In this document: one piece after another, positions 44,248-58,045 of the stretch
How the letters are laid out: each line of letters opens with the position of its first letter
Numbering within the stretch: position 1 is the first letter of the stretch
From: Astropecten irregularis
Lineage: Eukaryota; Echinodermata; Asteroidea; Paxillosida; Astropectinidae
Length of the DNA stretch: 64,000 nt
NCBI GenBank assembly: GCA_963971285.1
Contig: OZ020250.1
Span: forward strand, 11,144,499 to 11,208,498
Direction of reading: 5' to 3'
The notes under the pieces: model-generated
What the model was told of the DNA's origin: nothing
Database searches by the model: none
Seen by the model: the letters and a program-made list of their open reading frames with translations, nothing else
Made by a program: the position numbers and the translations under genes

Positions 44248-47200
44248 CTAGACATTTAAGTGTTCGTGGACGAACACGGAGCTGTTCCGACTTATTTGAT
44301 CAGCTTTATAAGCTCCGATGACGTCATGATGACATCACAGTCATTTCTAAAGCAGCATGCATATCTAAAGGTTATAAAAAAAGGTTTTGCGAAAAGAATC
44401 ATTGCCATAGCTTTTGTCATTCTCAAGATATGCTGCAAAGATCAACTATGCTTTTGATGACGTCATATAGTCACAGTTAATTTCACAACAGCATGCAAAT
44501 CTACAGAGTCTAACAAAGCTTTTACAAAAAGAACCATTACCGTATCACTTACCGTTCTCGAGATATACTGCTAACCAAAAATTTACCCTTTTTAATGACG
44601 TCATCGTTCTCGAGATACGCTGCTAACAAAATTGACTAATTTAAATGAGCTGTCACGTGTTTAAATATGAAAGAATTAAAAATTACTTTTTTATGACTTC
44701 ATGATGACGTCACTAAATTTTGGGGCAGCATGCACAACTACATGATAAAACAAAGCTTGTACACAAAGAATCATTACCGTAGCACTTTCCGTTCTCGAAA
44801 TATGCTGCTAATAATTAAATCAGCATTTTTGATGACGTCATGATGACGTCACGGTAAATTTCTTGGCAGCATGCACAACTACATGATGTAAAATTTACCA
44901 GCATATCTCGACAATTCTCAAACATTTACCAAAAAACATTTAATTCTAAATTATAAATCATTACTAAAACATTATTGGAGTATATAGCACAGACATCACA
45001 CATACCAAGTTTCCTGACAATCAGACATTCTTAATGATATGGAATAAAATTCAGCTTTTTATGACGTCATGGTGACATCACATTTATTTTTACTGCCGCA
45101 TGCCACATCTTCAGGATCTAACAGAACTCATGCAAAAAGAATCATTACCATAGCATTTGTCGTTCTCGAGATATACTGCAAACAAAAAATAAAGCTTTTT
45201 TCATAACGTTAAAATGCTTGGTGGCGCTTTTGGTGTGCTCCGATCAGAGCCGTAAGACCACGATCTACAAGTACCTTCGTAGGCCTATCGCAAGCCATGG
45301 TCACGAGACTTCACACAAAGCGGAAGATTATTCTTTTGTTTTGAGGTATAATTAGGGCTGTTTGGTGTATTCCAGTTGTTAATGTTTCACGTAGCAATTA
45401 TATCAGTGACTTCAGTCTCAATGTCACATTCTCCGACAAATGATTTTTATTCAAGTAATTCACGGACATTTTAGAATTAACCATGGAAAAAAAATCTTCC
45501 AATCACGTATCTTTAAATAGGAAACCCAAATTTCGAGTACAATTAATGACATATCGTAATGATGTCACAGTCATTTTCGTGGCAACATACACAACTACAT
45601 GATATAACAGATAAAAGAATCAAGTTCGTAGCACTTGTCGCTCTCAAAATTTACAAGTATATGAAACCATACCTCCATGATAAAACTGGGGTAATGAAAA
45701 TAAGCCTGATAACACAACCTCCACACGTAAAATAATGGAGACCTTACAGTACTTTCAACATCCTACGTACGTCATGTCTGATCTGTATGCCCTTGTATAC
45801 ACACGTACCTAATTGTTAACGTGGCAACAGTGCCTGGTCATGTACTTGCTGGCCTACCTCTTATACATAGCAGTACATTCCTGAGACCCAGTACACACAC
45901 GTTGGGCGATATTTTTGGCACTTTTTGGCGCCCATGCTTGCCTTTACCGTGACTTTACCATTTCGTCAACTCAAAAACGTTGTGTCACCTCTAAAACATT
46001 GCATCAACTCGAAAACATTGCATCAACTTGCAAACATTATACATAAACTTGAAAACATAACGTCAACTCGCAAACATTACGTAAACTCGCAGACATTGTG
46101 TCAACTCAAAAACTTTGTGACAACTCGCAAACATTACATAATCTTGAAAACATTGTGTAAAATCAAAAACATTGCGGCAACTCAAAAAATTTGCTTGAAC
46201 TCTCGGAAACATTACGTCAACTCGCAAACATTACGTCAACTCGATAACATTGCGTCAACTCGCAAACACTGCGTTAACTCTAAAACATTGCGCCAACTCG
46301 CAAACATTACGTCAACTCGAAAACATTGCCTCAACTTGCAAACATTGCGTCAACTGTAAAACATTCCGCCAACCCGCAAACATTGTGCCAACGTGCAAAC
46401 ATTACGTCAACTCGAAAACATTGCCTCAACTTGCAAACATTGCGTCAACTGTAAAACATTCCGCCAACCCGCAAACATTGTGCCAACGTGCAAACATTAC
46501 GTCAACTCGAAAACATTACGTCAACCCGAAAACATTTCAAGTCGCAAACATTTCGTCAACTCGAAAACATTGCCTCAACTCGCAAACATTTTGCAACTCT
46601 AAAACATTGCGTCAACTCGCAAACTTTGAACTCTCGGAAACATTACGTCAACTCGCAAACATATACGTCAACTCTAAAACATTGCGCCAACTCGCAAATA
46701 TTACGTCAACTCGAAAACATTGCCTCAACTCGCAAACATTGCGTCAACTGTAAAACATTGCCTCAACTCGCAAACATATACGTCAACTCTACTGCGCCAA
46801 CTCGCAAATATTACGTCAACTCGAAAACATTGCCTCAACTCGCAAACATTCGCCTACTCGCAAACATTGCGCCAACGTGCAAACATTACGTCAACTCGAA
46901 AACATTACGTCAACCCGAAAACATTTTCAAGTCGCAAACATTTCGTCAACTCGAAAACATTGCCTCAACTCGCAAAACATTGCGCCAACTCGCAAACATT
47001 GCGCCAACTTGCAAACATTACGTCAACTCGCAAACATTGCGTCAACCCAAAAACATTTTGTCAAATTGCAAACATTTCGTCAACTCAAAAAACATTTTGT
47101 GAATCATTCTAAAATGCCTAATTATGGTTTCAACAGACAGATTTTCCTAATTCAGTAATTGTTAAAGTTTTGCCGATGATTTTACCATCGTGTACGGCTA

Positions 47201-48461
47201 AAACCATCGTACGTGATGTATCGCCTTCCTGGAATTCTCATACGGCAGCTTCAACAAAGTCACAGCTACCAGTACATCTAAAACCATATTGGTGTGCGAC
47301 ATCCAAACACTTGCTGAGGCTGGAAAGGCTTTATACGTACCTGACTTAATTTGCCCTTATAGTGTTTTTGTGTTGTAACCTTAATTACACGACATATTTC
47401 TGATTTTTTTCACAAAAAACCTTCATTAAATATCATAGAAATATTGTGCTATACTCTGCATTGTTCATTTTTGGATCTTTGAAGCCGGCGTGTTCCCTTA
47501 AGATAAACCAGTCCCAACTCATTCGGGGATTAACTGTAAAGAGCATGCACCACATGCAGTGGCTGTACACACACATACCATGGCGCCATGCTCATACATT
47601 ATGGGCCCTCGATCTCGGGCTTTAAAACCGACAAGTTTATAACGTCATGATCGACGTCGCGGCCATTTTCATTGCAGCATGCACAACTATAAAGGATGTT
47701 AAAAAGCTTTTGGAAAAAGAGTTATTTTCGTAGCATATGCCGTTACAGAGTAAATAGTATTTTAATAATGACGTAATTTTTCCTTTAAAAGCACATAACT
47801 TCCGGTTGAATGACGTTATCACATTCAAACTTCACGAACATAAGGAAGTGTTCCAATGCTTGACACTTACCAAATTTAGCGGTAATCCGTTTTTTATTTC
47901 GGATTACGTAATCACTGTATATCTTTAATCAACCGTAGAGGGCGCTGTGTAACCCGTATGACGTCATCACCTATATTTTCCAAAAGCCCTAGCCTGTCTC
48001 TATCTTTTAGACTGTTAGGTTTTAAATGCCCAAATCCATCCGTTTTGGAGTTATTTCGAGTCAAAATTCAACATCCGGTTGTGACGTCATGATGACGTAA
48101 CGTCACAAATGTTATGGCAGCATGCACATCTACAGGGTGTTACTAAGCTTTTGCAAAAAGAATTATTTTCGTATCTCCTGCCGTTCTCGAGATACGCTGC
48201 GAACAAAAATTACTAATTAAATATTCAAATGACTGTCACGTGACTAATTAATTGAGAATTTTAACACTTCCGTTCCGAAATGATCCTTAGCTTATAAGCT
48301 TTCGTATGATACCTCATTTCAGCTGATCAGAAGAAGCTAAGAAGAGATAAACAATAAACAAACTTTGTGCACAAAGCTATGGGAGCAAAAAGAGCGAAGG
48401 AATAATGAAAAATCCGAACGAAATCAATACCTGTTCCGACATCCGAAATGTCGGAACAGCT
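44248..48461 (-). mobile_element. Long Helentron-like unit III (4214 bp)
   Basis: Same order as units I and II, but longer. It includes an extra block at 47360-48110 (starting TAGTGTTTTTGTG) that recurs at 53089-53714 and 54121-54860. Hairpin end at 48431-48461. Confidence 0.72.
45964..47098 (+). repeat. 19-bp minisatellite in unit III
   Basis: This is the longest and most diverged of the three arrays, with internal duplication of multi-unit segments around 46320-46500. Confidence 0.92.
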
Positions 48462-48709
48462 AACAAAGCTTTTGCAAAAAGAATCATTTCCGTAGCATTT
48501 GCCGTTCTCGAGATATGCTGCGAACAAAATTTACTAATTAAATATTCAAATGAGCTGTCACGTGCTTAATTAATTAAGAATTTTTTCAACTCAGTGCAAG
48601 TATCATCCTTAGGTGATAAGCTTTCATATGATACCTCATGTAAGCTGATCAGAAGAAGCTAAGAAGAGATAAGCAATAAACAAAATTGGGTGATAAAGAA
48701 TAATAATAA
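48462..48709 (-). mobile_element. Headless Helentron-like body fragment
   Basis: It begins inside a core repeat (AACAAAGCTTTTGC) and runs through the terminal block to GATAAAGAATAATAATAA, with no CTAG end of its own. It represents the remainder of a copy whose start cannot be assigned. Confidence 0.6.
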
Positions 48710-49846
48710 CTAGACATTTAAGTGTTCGTGGACGAACACGGAGCTGTTCTGACTTATTTGATCAGCTTTATAAGCTCCGATGACGTCATGATGACGTCAC
48801 GGTCATTTACAAAGCAGCGTGCATCTAAAGTTTCTAACAAAGCTTTTGTGAAATTAATCATTATCATAGCTTTTGTCATTCTCAAGATATGCTGCAAACA
48901 TAAATAATGCCTTTTGATGAAGTCATGATGACGTCACAGTTAATTTCACAACAGCATGCAAATCTACAGAGTCTAACGAAGCTTTTACAAAAAGAAACAA
49001 TACCGTAGCACTTACCGTTCTCGAGATATACTGCTATAAACCAAAAATTACCTTTTTTGATGACGTCATGATGAAGTCACTGTGAAAAATTCGGGGCAGC
49101 ATGCACAACTACATGATGTAACAAAGCTTTTACAAAAAAATCATTACCGTAGCACTTACCGTTGTCGAGATATGCTGCTAATAATCAAATCAGCATTTTT
49201 GATGACGTCATGATGACGTCATGGTAAGTTCCTTGGCAGCATGCACAACTACATGATGCTACTAAGCTTTTGCAAAAAGAATCATATTCATAGCCTTTGT
49301 CGTTCTCGAGATATGGTGGTTACAAAAAAGGCTATTAAATATGCAAATGAGCTGTCACGTGCCTTATTAATGAAGGATTTTTGTTATAGTGTGGGAATGA
49401 TCCTTAGCTTATATACGCTTTCCTAAGATACTTCATCTAAGCTATTAATCACAAGAAGATAAGAAAAGATAAGCAATAAGAATCATTACCGTGGCACATG
49501 TCGTTTTCAAAATATATGCTTCGTAAAAACAGCCTTTTGATGACGTCATGATGACGTCACGGCCATTTTAATGGCAGCATGCACATCTACATGATGTAAC
49601 TAAGCTTTTGCAAAAAGAATCATTTCCGTAGCATTTACCGTTTTCGAGATACGCTGGTTACAAAATTGACTAATTAAATATGCAAATGAGCTGTCACATG
49701 CTTAATTAATGAAGAATTTTTACAACTCAGTTACGGAATGATCCTTAGCTTATAAGCTTTCAGATGATACCTCATCTAAGCTGATCAGAAGAAGCTAAGA
49801 AGAGATAAGCAATAAACAAACTTTGAGTGATAAAGTATAATAATAA
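48710..49846 (-). mobile_element. Helentron-like copy, interrupted (end 7)
   Basis: CTAG end, several core repeats and a terminal block ending GAGTGATAAAGTATAATAATA. The next copy begins in the TAA run. Confidence 0.7.
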
Positions 49847-50395
49847 CTAGACATTTAAGTGTTCGATGACGAACACGGAGCTGTTCCGACTTCTTCAATC
49901 AGCTTTGTAAGCTCTGATGTCGTCATGATGATGTCAGGGTCAATTTCATGGCAGCATACTCATGTACATGATGCAGCAAAGCTTTTATAAAAAGAATCAT
50001 TACCATATAGCATTTGTCATTCTTCAGATATGCTGCAAACAAAAAATCTGGCTTTTTTGATGACGTCATGATGTCATGATGTTCATTTTTCGAAGCAATG
50101 CACAACTACATGATATAACAAAGCTTTTGCAAAAAAAATCATTACTGTAGCGCTTACCGTTCTCGAGATATACTGCTAATCAAAAATCAGCTTTTTTGAT
50201 TACGTCATGATGACGTCACACTAAATTTCGTGGCAGCATGCACAACTACATGATATAACAAAGCTTTTGCAAAAAGAATAATTTCCATAGCATTTGCGGT
50301 TCTCGAGATATGCTGCGAACAAAATTGACTAATTAAATATTCAAATGACTGTCACATGACTAATTAATTAAGAATTTTAACAAACTCAGTCTTAG
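49847..50395 (-). mobile_element. Helentron-like copy, truncated (end 8)
   Basis: CTAG end with a variant hairpin (GTGTTCGATGACGAACAC), then core repeats. The body stops at ACTCAGTCTTAGGA, where unrelated sequence begins. Confidence 0.65.
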
Positions 50396-50878
50396 GACTG
50401 AGTCGCGCTGAGGTTTTGTAAAGTGCTATGCCCCAGGGTCACTGACCGGACCTCCGTCATCGTTTCAACGAAATAGTCTGGTACTGCTTTCATGTTTTGG
50501 GAGGCGTGTTTTATTTGTATGATGAATTAGATACTATCAATGTATTATTATGGGATACCATCATTGATCTCCACCATACAGTACGTGCAAATAACTCATG
50601 TGTACGTTGTGTATGCATACGGATATGATATGATTGTGTATACGAAACACATAGCCACGCTGTGCTATTTGGACGGGTTCCGTAACAAAACTTCTATAGT
50701 TTAATAGTTGGGAAGAGGTGTGTGGACAAATTGCGATGATGTCCTTTCCCCAGACTTACACCATGAAATCCATTAAAATGACCATCAATTAACAATGAAT
50801 CGATTAAAACCATAGTTCCACTAACCCTAACCCTTACATGATTGAAATTTTCTTACACAAAGTGCACGTAGGACTTAA
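50396..50878. other. Unassigned sequence
   Basis: This separates the truncated copy from the foldback region. No frame or repeat was recognised. Confidence 0.35.
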
Positions 50879-52628
50879 AATATATACATAAAATGCCTTA
50901 ACAAAGTTCCATGTAGCCATCCATCAAAATGATCAACTGCAAACATTCGTGATAATATTATGATGTTTACTGCAACGTAAAGTGCAAGTACATTGTACAT
51001 AAACTCAATCTGTTGGCACATTGATTGATTTCAAGGTATACGTCAACAATGAAATGAACTGAACCTTTGCGAACCGCTGCTGCTATTGTCTGTAATTTCA
51101 ATACACTGTATACAGTACCCATTTTAATAACCCGCTGGAGAGTTATTATAGGTTTTCCCGCACATTTTAAAACGTTTTTCATTCAATTTCCTAAGCATGC
51201 ACCTCACTTCAATTTCGTTCCAAGAAGACTGGAATATGCAAATGCTACAATTAATTTAGTCATTGGTCATTCGAGTTGATCAATGGTCAATGGGTTTCGT
51301 CAGTTTTCATTCGTTTTCGTCATATGTCACTGTAATTCGTCTCACTTGACCATCATCTACATTATTGAAACATCAAATTCGTCTTTTGTCGAGCGATTTC
51401 AAGAATAATGTCATTCAAATGAAACTGATAATCTGAATGTAAACAGCTTTGCGAAAAGGCTTATTTGCCTACACTGCATAAGTCCTTTTCAGGTTACATG
51501 TGGCTTCTTTCTACTTGCTCTCATGATTCCGAACCGACTTACACCACTTTATACTCCAAACATCAGAAATCTTCGTAACGTAGGCAAATGGATCCAGATG
51601 GAAACCGGGCCAGAGGGTCATATAACCAAGTGATGTGTGGACTATTCCAGAAGAGTTGTGAAATTACGAATACATCTTCTTTTACTTGATGAAGTATAGG
51701 ACTGCTTATTTCTGGTATGAACATTAAAAAAAACATCTTTCCTCTAGGCTCAATTTTCGGGCAAAACAAAAATCGAAAAGCACATCATACATAGTAAACA
51801 AGAAATGAAGGACGGCATATAATCATGGGACGAATTTGAATGACATTCATACGAATTTGATTGTAAAATGACGAAATTGATTCGTCTATCGTTCGCTTGG
51901 CGACTGCGGTCGACGAAATTGAATTGTCTTCGATCAAAATGTATGGCAAATCAAATTGGTTTGTCAAAGTGTCAAAATGGGCAACCAAAGACGAAATTGA
52001 ACATGGGATATGCAAGGTAATGAATCTTCAAGACGAAATTGAAGTTAACCGCTTCGGAAATTGAATGAAAACAGTTTATAAATGTGCGGGAACACCTATA
52101 TATAAACTCTCCAGGTGGTTATTCAAATGAGGTGCTGTATTGAAATTACTAACAATGGCAGTGGCTAGGTTCGCAAAGGTTCAGTTGATTTAATTGTTGA
52201 AGTTTACCTTGAAATCAGTCACATTCCAACATATTGAGTTTATGTACAATGTACTTGCACTTGCAGCGAATGTTGACATTTACGTTGCAGTAAATATCAT
52301 AATATTATCATGGATGTCGTTAATTCGCATAATAGTTTTCAAAGTAGGTAATTTGTTGTCTTCATAATTTTAGTCTTTGAGAAATCGGGACCTCAGTTGA
52401 AATGACATCTATGAGACATAATATATTGACATGGTATTATTTTGTAGTGTACATTGCAGTTGATCATTTTGATCATGGAGAGGTTGGCTACATGGTACTT
52501 TGTTAAGGCACTTGATGTATATATTCAAATATTCCATTTGAATCCATTTGCCTACGTTACGAAGATTTCTGATGTTCGGAGTATAAAATGGTGTAAGACG
52601 GTTCGGAATCATCAGAGCAAGTGAAAAC
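50879..52628. mobile_element. Large composite foldback region
   Basis: Bases 50879-51225 resemble, in reverse complement, about 52030-52523. Shared words include GCCTTAACAAAGT, CATGTAGCC, AATGATCAACTGCAA, AAGTACATTGTACATAAACTC, GAACCTTTGCGAACC and CTTCAATTTCGT. A second pair, 51507-51600 and 52535-52628, is more similar (TGATTCCGAACCG, ACATCAGAAATCTTCGTAAC). The pairs are not nested in simple order, so two elements or a rearrangement are likely. The motif AATTTCGTC recurs in the loop. No transposase was recognised. Confidence 0.65.
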
Positions 52629-52635
52629 TATACAA

Positions 52636-54066
52636 GTTGAGTGTTCGTGGACGAACACGGAGCTGTTCCGACTTATTTAATCAGCTTTATATACTCTGGT
52701 GACGTCATGATGACGTCATCGACATTGTCAATGCAGCATGCATATCTAGAGGATATACAAAAGCTTTTGCACGTCACGGTCAATTTTATGGAACGGAGAC
52801 CTCCTCAACAGATTCGGCCGGATGCAGCCTCTGTCTCTTGTCACAATTTAAGTTAAAATGATTGGTGGCGTTATTGCTGTGTCTCTATCGACCCCGATCT
52901 ACGTGTATCTTCGTATCTCAAGCCAGACGTCACATAATGTATGTGATGTATCGCCTTCCTGGAATTCTCATACGGCAGCTGCAACAAAGTCACAGCTACC
53001 AGTACATCTATAAAACCATATTGGTGTGCGACAACCTAACACTTGCTGAGGCTGGAAAGGCTTATACGTACCTGACCTAATTTACCCTTATAGTGTTTTT
53101 GAGTTATAACCTTAATTACACGACATATTTCTGATTTTTTTTCACAAAAAAACCTTCATTAAATATCATAGAAATATTGTGCTATACTCAGCATTGTTCA
53201 TTTTTGGATCTTTGAAGCAGGCGTGTTCCCTTAAGAAAAACCAGTCCCAGTTCACTCGGGGATTAACTGTAAAGAGCTTGCACCACATGCAGTGGATGTA
53301 CACACATATACCATGGCGCCATGCACATACATTATGGGCCCTCGATCTCGGGCTTTAAAACAGCCAGTTTTATGACGTCATGATGACGTCGCGGCCATTT
53401 TCATTGCAGCATGCACAACTAAAGGATGTAAAAAAACTTTTGGAAAAAGAGTTATTTTCGTAGCATATGCCGTTACCGAGTAAATAGTATTTTAATAATG
53501 ACGTCATTTTTCCTTTAAAAGCACATAACTTCCGGTTGAATGACGTTATCACATTCAAACGTATGACGTCATCACCTATATTTTCTAAAAAAGCCCTAGC
53601 CTGTCTCTACCTTTTAGACTGTAAGGTTTTAAATGCCCAAATCCATCCGTTTTGGAGTTATTTCGAGTCAAAATTCAACTTCCGGTTGTGACGTCATGAT
53701 GACGTAACGTCACAAATGTTATGGCAGCATGCACATCTACAGGGTGTTACTAAGCTTTTGCAAAAAGAATTATTTTCGTACCTCCTGCCGTTCTCGAGAT
53801 ACGCTGCGAACAAAAATTACTAATTAAATATTAAAATGACTTTTACGTGACTAATTAATTGAGAATTTTAACACTTCCGTTCCGAAATGATCCTTAGCTT
53901 ATAAGCTTTCATATGATACCTCAATTCAGCTGATCAGAAGAAGCTAAGAAGAGATAAACAATAAACAAACTTTGTGCACAAAGCTATGGGAGCAAAAAGA
54001 GCGAAGGAATAATGAAAAATTCGTACGAAAACAATACCTGTTCCGACATCGGAAATGTCGGAACAG
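52636..54066 (-). mobile_element. Helentron-like copy with truncated CTAG end
   Basis: The hairpin GTGTTCGTGGACGAACAC and AGCTGTTCCGAC are present but the outer CTAGACATTTA is missing. It includes a block shared with 47360-48110. The hairpin end at 54038-54066 is altered (GAACAGTT). Confidence 0.6.
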
Positions 54067-55152
54067 TTGAGCGCTCAGGAGTATACTCGTGTTAACACGA
54101 GTAGCTCGCTCGAACGCAGCCATAGTGTTTTTGTGTTATAACCTTAATTACACGACATAATTTTTTATTTCTGATTTTTTTCACAAAAACCTTAATTAAG
54201 TATCATAGAAATATTGTGCTATACTCTGCTTTGTTCATTTTTGGATCTTTGAAGCCGGCGTGTTAAGATAAACCAGTCCCAGCTCATTCGGGGTCTCGGG
54301 GATTCACTGTTAAGAGTACCACATGCAGTGTACGTACACAGATACCATAATGGCCATGCACATAATTATACATTATGGGCCCTCGTTTTCGGGCTTTAAA
54401 ACAGCCAGTTTTATGACGTCATGATGACTTCGCGGCCATTTTCATTGCAGCATGCACAACTAAAGGATGTAAACAAGCTTTTGGAAAAAGAGTTATTTTC
54501 TTAGCAGATGCCGTTACCGAGTAAATAGTATTTTAACAATGACGTAATTTTTCCTTTAAAAGCACATAACTTCCGGTTAAATGACGTCATCACATTCAAA
54601 CTTCACGAACATAAGGAGGAGTTCCAGTGCTTGACACTTACCAAATTTCACGGAAATCCGTTGTTTTTTTCTGATTACGTAATCACTGTATATCTTTAAT
54701 CAACCGTAGAGGGCGCTGTGTAACCCGTATGACGTCATCACTTATATTTTCTCAAAGCCCTAGCATGTCTCTATCTTTTAGACTGTTGGTTTTAAATGCC
54801 CCAATCCATTCGTTTTTGAGTTATTTCGAGTCAAAATTCAACTTCCGGTGGTGACGTCATGCACATCTACAGGGTGTTACTAAGCTTTTGCAAAAAGAAT
54901 TAATTCCGTACCACCTGCCGTTCTCGAGATACGCTGCTAACAAAAATTACTAATTAAATATTCAAATGACTGTCACGTGACTAATTAATTAAGAATTTTA
55001 ACAAACTCAGTCTTAGGATTAACTTCAGCTTATAAGCTTTCATAAGATACCTCATATAAGCTCACCAGAAAAAGATTATTAAAGATTACGAATAAACAAA
55101 CTTTGTGCACAAAGCTAATGAGCGAGAAAACATGAGCAAAAACAATACCTAT
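54067..55152 (-). mobile_element. Helentron-like body with broken hairpin end
   Basis: It opens with two small palindromes (54068-54077 and 54085-54102), then the TAGTGTTTTTGTG block, core repeats and the terminal block. It stops at ACAATACCT, just where the terminal hairpin should start, and the next copy begins three bases later. Confidence 0.55.
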
Positions 55153-55956
55153 CTAGACATTTAAGTGTTCGTGGACGAACACGGAGCTGTTCCGACTTAT
55201 TTGATCAGCTTTATAAGCTCCGATGACGTCATCATGACGCCACGGTCATTTACAAAGCAGCGTGCATCTAAAGTTTCTTACAAAGCTTTTGTGAAAAGAA
55301 TCATTACCATAGCTTTTGTCATTCTCAGGATATGCTGCAAACATAAATTATGCCTTTTGATGATGTCATAATGACGTCACAGTTAATTTCACAACAGCAT
55401 GCAAATCTACAGGGTCTAACAAAGCTTTTACAAAAAGAACCAATACCGTAGCACTTACCGTTCTCGAGATATACTGCTATAAACCAAAAATTGCCTTTTT
55501 TGATGACGTCATGATGACGTCATTGTAAATTTTGGGGCAGCATGCACAACAAAATGAGGTAACAAAGCTTTTACAAAAAGAATCATTACCGTAGCACTTA
55601 CCGTTCTCGAGATATGCTGCTAATAATAAAATCAGCATTTTGATGACGTCATGATGACGTCACGGTAAATTTCTTGGCAGCATGCACAACTACATGATGC
55701 TACTAAGCCTTTGCAAAAAGAATGATATTCATAGCCTTTGTCGTTCTCAAGATATGCTGCTAACAAAATTGACTAATTAAATATGCAAATGAGCTGTCAC
55801 GTGCCTAATTAATTAAAAAAATTAACAAACTCAGTCTTAGGATTAACTTCAGCTTATAAGCTTTCATATGATACCTCATATAAGCTGACCAGAAAAAGAT
55901 TATAGAAGATTAGGAATAAACAAACTTTGGGTGATAAAGTATAATAATAATAATAA
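55153..55956 (-). mobile_element. Helentron-like copy, interrupted (end 10)
   Basis: CTAG end at 55153, four core repeats, and a terminal block ending AGTATAATAATAATAATAA, where the next copy starts. Confidence 0.7.
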
Positions 55957-56929
55957 CTAGACATTTAAGTGTTCGTGGACGAACACGGAGCTGTTCCGAC
56001 TTATTTGATCAGCTTTATAAGCTCCGATGACGTCATGGTCATTTACAAAGCAGAATGCATCTGCAGTTTCTAACAAAGCTTTTGTGAAAAGAATCATTAC
56101 CATAGCTTTTGTCATTCTCAAGATATGCTGCAAACATAAATTATGCCTTTTGATGACGTCATAATGACGTCAATGTAAATTTCGGGGCAGCATGGACAAC
56201 TAAATGATGTTACAAAGCTTTTACAAAAATAATCATTACCGTAGCACTTACCGTTCTCGAGATATGCTGCTAAAAATAAAATCAGCATTTTTGATGACGT
56301 CATGATGATGTCACGGTAAATTTCTTGGAAGCATGCACACTTACATGATGTAACTAAGCCTTTGCAAAAAGAATCATATTCATAGCCTTTGTCGTTCTCG
56401 AGATACGTTGCTAACAAAATTGACTAATTAAAAATTTAAATGAGCTGTCACGTGCTTAATTATTAAAGAATTTAAAATTACCTTTTTTGATGACTTCATG
56501 ATGACGTCACTGTAAATTTCGGGGCAGCATGCACAACTACATGATGTTATAAAGCTTTTACGAAAAGAATCATTACCGTAGCACTTACCGTTCTCGAGAT
56601 ATGCTGGTAATAATATAAATCAGCATTTTAGATGACGTCATGATGACGTCACTGTAAATGTCTTGGCAACATGCACAACTACATGATGTAACAAAGCTTT
56701 TGGAAAAAGAATTATTTTCATAGCATTTGTAGTTCTCGAGATACGCTGCTAACAAAATTGACTAATTAAATATGCAAATGAGCTGTCACGTGCATAATTA
56801 ATTAAGAATTTTAACAAACTCAGTCTTAGGATTAACTTCAGCTTATAAGCTTTCATATGATACCTCATTTAAGCTGATCAGAAGAAGCTAAGTAAGAGAT
56901 CAGGAATAAACAAATTTTGGGTGATAAAG

Positions 56930-56964
<35 letters not shown>

Positions 56965-57136
56965 TCAGAACAAAAACAAAACCTGTTCCGACATCAGAAA
57001 TGTCGGAACAGCTAAAAATCAGAAGAAAAACAAAACCTGTTCCGACATCAGAAATGTCGGAACAGCTAATAATAATAATAATAAAAATCAGAACAAAAAC
57101 AAAACCTGTTCCGACATCAGAAATGTCGGAACAGCT
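55957..57136 (-). mobile_element. Helentron-like copy followed by three hairpin ends
   Basis: The CTAG end at 55957 is followed by core repeats, the terminal block and a TAA microsatellite. Three successive hairpin ends come next (56983-57013, 57037-57067, 57106-57136), each preceded by AATCAGAACAAAAACAAAAC-type words. The two extra ends suit copies whose other ends lie further left. Confidence 0.72.
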
Positions 57137-57161
57137 AATAATAACTAATAGCTAATAATAA

Positions 57162-58043
57162 CTAGACATTTCAGTGTTCGTGAACGAACACGGAGCTGTT
57201 CCAACTTATTTAATCAGCTTTATAAGCTCTGATGGCGTCATGATGACGTCACGCTCATTTTCAAAGCAGCATGCTATCTAGAGAATCTGAAAAGTTTTTT
57301 GCAAAAAGAATCATTACCATACAATTTGCCGTTCTCCAGATATGCTAAAAAAATAATCAGCCTTTTTGATGATTAATTACGTCATGTTCGTTTTCGCAGC
57401 AGCATGCACAACTACAGGATGCAAAAAGCTTTTACAAAAAGAATCATTACCAAAACATTTGTCGTTCTCGAGTTATGCCGCTAACATAAAATCAGCCTTT
57501 TTGGTGACGTCATGATGACGTCACAATAACTTCACAGTAGATTTCGTGGTAGCATGCACATCTACATGATGTAGCAAAGCTTTTGCAAAAAGAATCATTT
57601 CTATAGCCTTTGTTGTTCTCGAGATAAACTGCGAACAAAAAATCTGCTTTTTGATGACGTCATAATGACGTCACAGTACATTTCGTGGCAGCATGCACAA
57701 CTACATGATATACGGTAACTAAGCTTTTGCAAAAAGAATCATTTCCGTGGCATTTGCCGTTCTCGAGATATGCTGCGAACAAAATTGACTAATTAAATAT
57801 TCAAATGACTGTCACATGACTAATTAATTAAGAATTTTAACAAACCCAGTCTTAGGATTAACTTCAGCTTATAAGCTTTCATAAGATACCACATATAAGC
57901 TTACCAGAAAAAGATTATAAAAGATTAGGAATAAACAAACTTATCACACAAAGCTATGGAAGCAAAAAGTGCGAAGGTATAATAATAATAAAAACCAGAA
58001 CGAAAACTAAACCTGTTCCGACATCAGAAATGTCGTAACAGCT
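57162..58043 (-). mobile_element. Complete Helentron-like copy (882 bp)
   Basis: The CTAG end is a variant (CATTTCAGTG, hairpin GTGTTCGTGAACGAACAC) and the hairpin end is at 58013-58043. The terminal block matches the 25547-26421 copy. Its hairpin has one stem mismatch (GTCGTAACAG). Confidence 0.75.
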
Positions 58044-58045
58044 AA

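Noticed and set aside
39207..47158. Plus-strand frames with 19-residue repeats (ENIASTRKHCVNSKTLPQL type)
   Set aside because: These are by-products of the 19-bp minisatellite (3 x 19 nt); overlapping frames are equally open.
25785..56417. Minus-strand frames with YLENGKCYGNDSFCKSF and plus-strand frames starting MFVDEHGAVPTYLISF
   Set aside because: They arise from the roughly 140-bp core repeat and the conserved CTAG end; many copies are interrupted, and the residues vary without sign of selection.
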